Shown piece by piece: positions 10,001 through 12,446 of a stretch of 12,446 bases of DNA (within the stretch, counting starts at the first letter, position 1; the number at the start of each line of letters is the position of its first letter). Source of the stretch: Candidatus Ruminimicrobiellum caprinum (GTDB lineage: Bacteria > Elusimicrobiota > Endomicrobiia > Endomicrobiales > Endomicrobiaceae). The stretch is from positions 1 through 12,446 of the forward strand of contig JAFPUA010000197.1 in NCBI GenBank assembly GCA_017413305.1, written 5' to 3'. Both the position numbers and the translations under genes were made by a program. The notes under the pieces are model-generated. The model did no database searches. It was not told the origin of the DNA and worked only from the letters and a program-made list of their open reading frames with translations.

Positions 10001-12446
10001 ACAAAATACAGATTCTATAGATTTCAATGCAAATACGTTCAACAATAATTTGGCTGCAATATTTAAAGCTTTGAGAGCAAATGAAACAGATGAAGTTGTT
10101 TCAAATTTTGTTTTAAAGATAAGCAATAGTCAAATTATAAATAATGTGATTTCTAAGATAAAAGATGCAGATTTTGTTAAATATACATACAGACAGGCAC
10201 AGCAGATTATAAATAGTGATACTGCAAATATTGAAGAATTATATTTTGCATCACAAGTGATGAGTGCACATAAAAAGACAAAAACCAATGAAACTATTTT
10301 GTCAAAATTGAATTCGTTAGATTTGACAAATATGTCCACAGAAGAACAAGCTATTGCGGCAACAATTGTTAATAATATAAAAGAAATTCAAACTATTGAC
10401 ATGTCTAAATATGGCAATATAAATAATTTACTTGATACGACAAATGTTGATACGACCGTAACTTCTGAACAAAAAGTTGCTGCAGAAGAAGTTATTAATA
10501 ATTTAAATACAGGTAAGTATGATGTTGATAGTGCTGTATTAACGGATATTAAAACTGCTGCACAAGATTATGTAAAAGAGTATCAAGCAGCTAAAAATGC
10601 AAATGTTGAATACATAAATTCCAATAATGTTTCTAGAGTTGAGTCTACATACTTCCTAACTGATGCTCAAATGGCCAAAATTGCAAATATGTCTGAAAGT
10701 GAATTAAAGAATTATCTAAAGTATAATTTAGCGGCACAAGCTATGGCTACTATACTTAATGATAATATGAGACAGTCTGTAAGACAGTATATGATAGAAA
10801 GTGTAGCTGATAGTGCGGAAGCGGAACAAGATTATAATAATTTAATAGATATTATTGAAGGTAAAGTTGTTATTGATGCTACAGGAAATGAAGTAACTTT
10901 AGATGATTTGAAAGCAAAATATAAATTTTCTGCAAGAGTACCGTTTGCGATCGAGGCTCTTAAAGGATTTAGAGCAGGACAGCAGGAAGCTTTCAGAGAT
11001 ATCTTGCAAGCAACAGTAGAAAATGATGATTCTGTAAAAGAAAAGTCCAAAGGATATGCACAAGAACTTCAAACCGCTGGAGGTAAATCTATTATTGGAT
11101 TATTTAGTGTGTTATTGTTAACTGCTAATCCGAATGTACAAAATAAAGAAAGTAAGTTTATTACTTGGCTTACAAATGAGAATTCCAATGCAGAAGATTT
11201 GTATAATCATGTTAATTTTGTATTTGGTTCGTCATTAGGCAATATTGAACTTATAACTAATACTGAAAATAAAGAAGGATTGAGAGAAAAATTAGATAAT
11301 GCTGGAATAGTTATAGGAACATATAGTGGTTGGGGAAGTTTATTCTCTGAAACTATGGCAGGACTTTTGTCGTACGGTTCAGATGAAACTGACCAAACTA
11401 AGATAGATCAAGTAAATCATAATAAACAGATATTAAAAGGAGCAGGAATAGAATTAGATGAAATAACATTATCAGATGGCAAGACAGTCAAAGTGCAGTT
11501 TAAGAATGCACAAGACAGTGCTAAAGCAATACAGATTCTGCTTGCAGAAGGTCAAGGATTAGATAGATGTAATTTGCCTATAGATAGGATATCGCAGCTT
11601 GTTGGCGATGAGCTTGACTACGCTGCTACCATACCTGCATCAGCACTTGCAAGTGCTGCAGGCAAATATACAGCACAGTACGGAATGGTTGATTATTATC
11701 AGAAGTTACTTAATGGTGAAACGGTAGAAGTTTCAGATTATGCTTATCTTGGTGTAACTGAAGAAACTTTGAACTTGGATAAAGAATTGTTGGCTACTAG
11801 AGAGGGTAAACTACAATTGGGAATCAGACGCAATGCATATAAGACAATATCTGATGTAATAGCAGGAACATATAGAAATGTAACGAATAAGATGGATGTG
11901 TCTGCTATTCAAACTACAGTTGCTGCAAATACTCAAGTTCAAGAAGCAATGAATTTGTTAGGTTTAAGTGAACAACAGATAAAAGATATAGTAACAGAAC
12001 AGTATAGTTCAATAAGAAACTTGGAAGTAAGAACTAGATTGTTGGGTATAGCAAACAATAAAGATAATAAATTGACGGTAACTATTGATGGACAAGAAAT
12101 AGATATTGCACAAATGTCAAGGTTTAGTGAGGGAGATAAGGGAACAAGAAATATTGATACTACTAAAGGAGAATATGCTGTTATTAGAACTGAAGCTGCA
12201 GAAGAAGTACAGAAAGGATATAGAGATAATCACATAAATAATGTAAGAGAGGCAGTGGTAGATTCGATGAATGGACACAATGATGAAGTCGCTGATGCAC
12301 AGATAAACGAAAATGCCGAATCTGCTGAACAACCGATAATGATTAATGAGGAACAATACAATAAAGCTCTTGAACAACTTATAGATACAATATATTCTGA
12401 GTACGGTGATATCTTTAGTTCTAAAACAGCAGTAAGAGAATTCTTA
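3..12446 (+). CDS. Internal fragment of a giant multidomain protein (at least 4148 aa), open at both ends
   Basis: One frame stays open across the whole window, with no stop and no plausible start, so both termini lie outside it. The translation is coherent: beta-rich Thr/Asn/Gly/Asp repeats, then degenerate YD repeats, then a Gly/Ala-rich hydrophobic zone (residues about 2507-3017), then an Asn-rich helical zone, then a SecA-like ATPase domain (residues about 3620 onward). Cysteine is scarce throughout. Hydrophobic segments and a translocase-type ATPase in the same chain suggest a membrane-associated or exported giant protein with a cytoplasmic motor domain, but the localisation is inferred because no signal peptide is visible. 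Codon use is uniformly AT-rich, with no frameshift or abrupt change along 12.4 kb, so this looks like an intact, selected gene. The exact family is not recognised. The closest analogies are giant ORFs of Omnitrophota/Elusimicrobiota and RHS/polymorphic-toxin-like proteins. That it is one ORF is near certain; its function is uncertain. Confidence 0.96.
1032..1085 (+). other. Low-complexity Asn/Gly/Asp/Ser linker 1
   Basis: The translation reads VTNNNDNGNGSDSGNEES, a flexible, disordered-type linker. It separates two beta-rich modules and directly follows a DG-S-V-S-I strand motif. Linkers 2 and 3 occupy equivalent places downstream, so this marks a module boundary. Confidence 0.7.
1086..1817 (+). 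other. Beta-rich module 2 (residues 362-605)
   Basis: This module begins with a short helical-looking stretch (LIEQYRQVLTDANSVQV) and then turns Asp/Asn/Thr-rich. It includes WCYDRK near residue 440 and one YD-like unit, YNYDKNGNFVSGHV, at codons 1488-1529, which matches the Y-x-Y-D-x-x-G pattern of RHS-type repeats except that the Arg/Leu position is Asn/Phe. The end has the strand motif SDGQIGITGVVRI (codons from 1743), followed by a second low-complexity linker. No enzymatic motif is visible. Its role is inferred to be structural, as part of a surface filament. Confidence 0.45.
1818..1883 (+). other. Low-complexity Asn/Gly/Thr linker 2
   Basis: An Ala/Ser/Glu/Asn/Thr/Gly-rich stretch containing ENNNTDEGGENQSTTD. 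It sits after the strand motif SDGQIGIT and before DAKGTKAVIEE. Linker 3 has the comparable exit DTKAQFEG, which suggests the modules are related by ancient duplication. Confidence 0.65.
1884..2864 (+). other. Beta-rich module 3 (residues 628-954)
   Basis: This module carries repeated short strand motifs of the form G-[AS]-x-x-L-x-x-[DN]-G-[QK]-[IV]-x-I-[ST]: LSSNGQVQIS at codons 2001-2033 and LAADGKIVITD at codons 2793-2825. It also has the first of several V-x-G-[KE]-T-Y motifs (VSGKTY, codons 2268-2285). The middle part (KDTSVTYNLPEGLTAYNKQ) again looks like beta-sandwich or solenoid strands. No cysteine pairs or catalytic residues stand out. By composition this is a structural surface or periplasmic repeat domain; the fold cannot be named from sequence alone. 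Confidence 0.45.
2865..2960 (+). other. Low-complexity Asn/Gly/Ser/Glu linker 3
   Basis: About 32 residues rich in Asn, Gly, Thr, Glu and Ser (it starts NDTGNKNETGENNQNG and ends SEESSDKTDTK). It follows the strand motif DGKIVIT like the other two linkers and is the longest of the three. After this point the protein becomes continuous, without comparable linkers. Confidence 0.7.
6555..6710 (+). repeat. Pair of YD-like units ending in YVDP
   Basis: The segment reads TYNYNDGSTK, then TTSYDY, NWTREN, and KYDNDGELTEYVDPE. It fits the Y-D-x-x-G pattern and finishes with YVDP, the same ending found about 480 bases downstream after YTYDNLGRETG. NWTRE also recurs upstream as NWSREV (about codon 3699) before YFNADGSYTE, so the whole block seems to be an internal duplicate separated by about 980 residues. 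Confidence 0.5.
7113..7205 (+). repeat. Best-conserved YD/RHS-like unit with DPFTGL ending
   Basis: YTYDNLGRETGYKFERTYY matches the YD consensus (Y-x-Y-D-x-x-G-R) closely. It is followed by VDPFTGLANTQY, which recalls the YYDP-x-TG-x signature of the RHS core region. This is the clearest family signal in the beta-rich half. It lies about 105 residues before the first membrane-type segment, the position expected for the end of an RHS-like shell. The resemblance is short, so homology to a true RHS core needs profile confirmation. Confidence 0.6.
7251..7520 (+). other. Ser/Thr-rich transition into amphipathic pre-membrane helix
   Basis: Residues about 2417-2506 leave the beta-repeat pattern. 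A Ser/Thr/Tyr-rich stretch (SSISQYYSNSEVGN) gives way to an amphipathic, Lys/Gln-rich helix-like stretch ending KMTTAKQDAQNKADIK. This then runs directly into the first hydrophobic segment. It probably connects the repeat shell to the membrane-active zone. No named domain is recognised. Confidence 0.4.
8037..8153 (+). repeat. W-S-W/Gly-zipper element, copy 1
   Basis: The copy reads NGTAWSWDDAGKILLGSLSG and then AAAGALTTNVG. A W-x-W-[DN]-[DN] turn is followed by GK-[IL] and a Gly/Ala-zipper helix ending NVG. It pairs with a second copy about 490 bases downstream, indicating internal duplication within the hydrophobic zone. Confidence 0.55.
8523..8645 (+). repeat. W-N-W/Gly-zipper element, copy 2
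   Basis: The copy reads NGLTESWNWNNVDWLTVGKL, then AFAGFVLGGGVGNVTSVG. It shares NG-T-x-[SW]-W-x-W-[DN]-[DN], a following GK-[IL], and a Gly-rich helix with copy 1, plus the terminal NV-x-x-VG. It has about four extra residues between the Trp motif and GK. Each copy sits next to an upstream hydrophobic helix, so the duplicated unit is probably a helical hairpin. Confidence 0.55.
9057..10860 (+). other. Asn-rich, predicted all-helical spacer between membrane zone and ATPase (residues about 3019-3620)
   Basis: After the last hydrophobic segment the composition changes to Asn, Asp, Ala, Glu, Leu and Ile in helix-like patterns with almost no Gly-rich turns. The first part has amphipathic stretches (NLDEMLNMIYEEGFKEGI, GEIFQELFDD). 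Later come helix pairs such as EEQAIAATIVNNI (10341-10379) and SEQKVAAEEVINNL (10464-10505), which look like degenerate helical-repeat units 41 residues apart. No catalytic motif is visible. It could be a tether, an alpha-solenoid scaffold, or the helical N-terminal flank of the downstream SecA-like domain. It is unlikely to be membrane embedded. Confidence 0.5.
10341..10505 (+). repeat. Two weak helical repeat units, period about 41 residues
   Basis: EEQAIAATIVNNI and SEQKVAAEEVINNL align as E-Q-x-[IV]-A-A-x-x-V-x-N-N-[IL], with a one-residue gap. Each is preceded by a Thr/Ser helix cap (MST, VTS) and followed by a short Asp/Lys/Tyr segment. This suggests a tandem helical repeat of about 41 residues inside the spacer. 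More divergent neighbours may exist on both sides. Confidence 0.4.
11061..11090 (+). other. Walker A (motif I) of the SecA-like domain
   Basis: QELQTAGGKS contains the P-loop core T-[AG]-x-G-K-[ST], with the phosphate-binding Lys encoded at 11085 (residue 3695). The preceding E-[LM]-x-T matches SecA E-M-K-T more closely than RecQ- or RNA-helicase P-loops, which is the main reason for choosing SecA over a generic helicase. Confidence 0.75.
11595..11636 (+). other. Walker B / DEAD-type motif II (GDELD)
   Basis: LVGDELDYAATIP gives an acidic DE pair (codons 11607 and 11610, residues 3869-3870) followed by L-D, equivalent to DEVD of SecA. The Asp before E would bind magnesium and the Glu would be the catalytic base. 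The usual SecA continuation IDEARTPLI is replaced by AATIPASALAS, a clear divergence. Confidence 0.65.

Larger units (their letters stand above)
10861..12446 (+). other. Divergent SecA-like DEAD ATPase domain (NBD1-like, incomplete at window end)
   Basis: The domain starts near residue 3620 with VTLDDLKAKY, matching the L-D-D-L of the SecA N-terminal flank. It continues with a Q-motif-like GFRAGQQEAFRDI (10965-11003) and a Walker A QELQTAGGKS (11061-11090), comparable to SecA AEMKTGEGKT. LREKLDNAGIVIGTYSGWGS, then LFSETM (to 11357), parallels SecA R-E-A-Y-x-A-D-I-x-Y-GTNNE-FG-DYLRDNM. Walker B is QLVGDELDYAATIP (11595-11636), compared with VDEVDSILIDEARTP in SecA. The GTYSG to DELD distance is about 97 residues, longer than the roughly 35 of SecA, which implies an insertion of about 60 residues. 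The last 275 residues may correspond to the preprotein-crosslinking region. The second motor half (NBD2) would lie outside the window. The catalytic Lys and the DE pair are present, so ATP hydrolysis is plausible. Protein translocation as substrate is inferred from the SecA resemblance. Confidence 0.7.

Noticed and set aside
10965..11003. FRAGQQEAFRDI taken as a RecQ-type helicase Q motif
   Set aside because: The P-loop flank (E-L-x-T), the GTYSG segment and the spacing agree better with SecA; no RecQ-like motif Ia/Ib was found. It is kept only as a Q-motif-like element.
1..12446. DNA-level features: promoter, terminator, tRNA, CRISPR or insertion sequence
   Set aside because: I saw no convincing -35/-10 pair in a non-coding setting, hairpin plus T-run, tRNA fold, regularly spaced direct repeats or terminal inverted repeats; every base is inside the coding frame.

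Overview
The window is a single open reading frame on the + strand. The third frame (codons starting at position 3, 6, 9 and so on) runs from the left edge to the right edge without a stop: 4148 codons, with neither the true start nor the stop in view. Nothing else in the window looks like a gene. There is no intergenic space, RNA gene, promoter, terminator, CRISPR array or insertion sequence. Base composition is AT-rich (roughly one third G+C by eye) with frequent ATA, AGA, AAT and GAT codons. In-frame TGA, TAA and TAG are absent, so the standard code fits. The organism is a low-GC, probably uncultivated bacterium. Giant ORFs of this kind are known from Omnitrophota and Elusimicrobiota, and I suggest those as candidates by inference only; no marker gene in the window settles it.

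The protein fragment has five zones (residue number = codon start / 3). (1) About residues 1-990 are Thr/Asn/Gly/Asp-rich, probably beta-strand repeats split by three Asn/Gly/Ser-rich linkers, which looks like a secreted adhesin or stalk. (2) About residues 990-2420 are a longer beta-rich repetitive zone with degenerate YD (RHS-like) units. They become clearest near the end, where YTYDNLGRETG is followed by YYVDPFTGL. (3) About residues 2507-3017 are a Gly/Ala-rich hydrophobic zone with roughly eight to ten candidate membrane segments and an internally duplicated W-x-W/Gly motif, like the hydrophobic region that follows YD repeats in polymorphic toxins. (4) About residues 3040-3620 are a long, Asn-rich, predicted helical zone with weak helical repeats. 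(5) From about residue 3620 to the right edge is a divergent SecA-like DEAD ATPase domain: a Q-motif-like FRAGQQEA, a Walker A QELQTAGGKS, a GTYSGWGSLFSETM segment matching the SecA GTNNE-FG-DYLRDNM signature, and a Walker B GDELD. The second motor half would lie beyond the window.

The order is surface repeats, YD repeats, membrane-active zone, helical spacer, then SecA-type motor. This suggests one giant polypeptide that joins an envelope-spanning or surface-exposed filament to a protein-translocating ATPase. That unusual architecture is the main reason to look again. The functional model is inference; the domain order and motifs are read directly from the translation.
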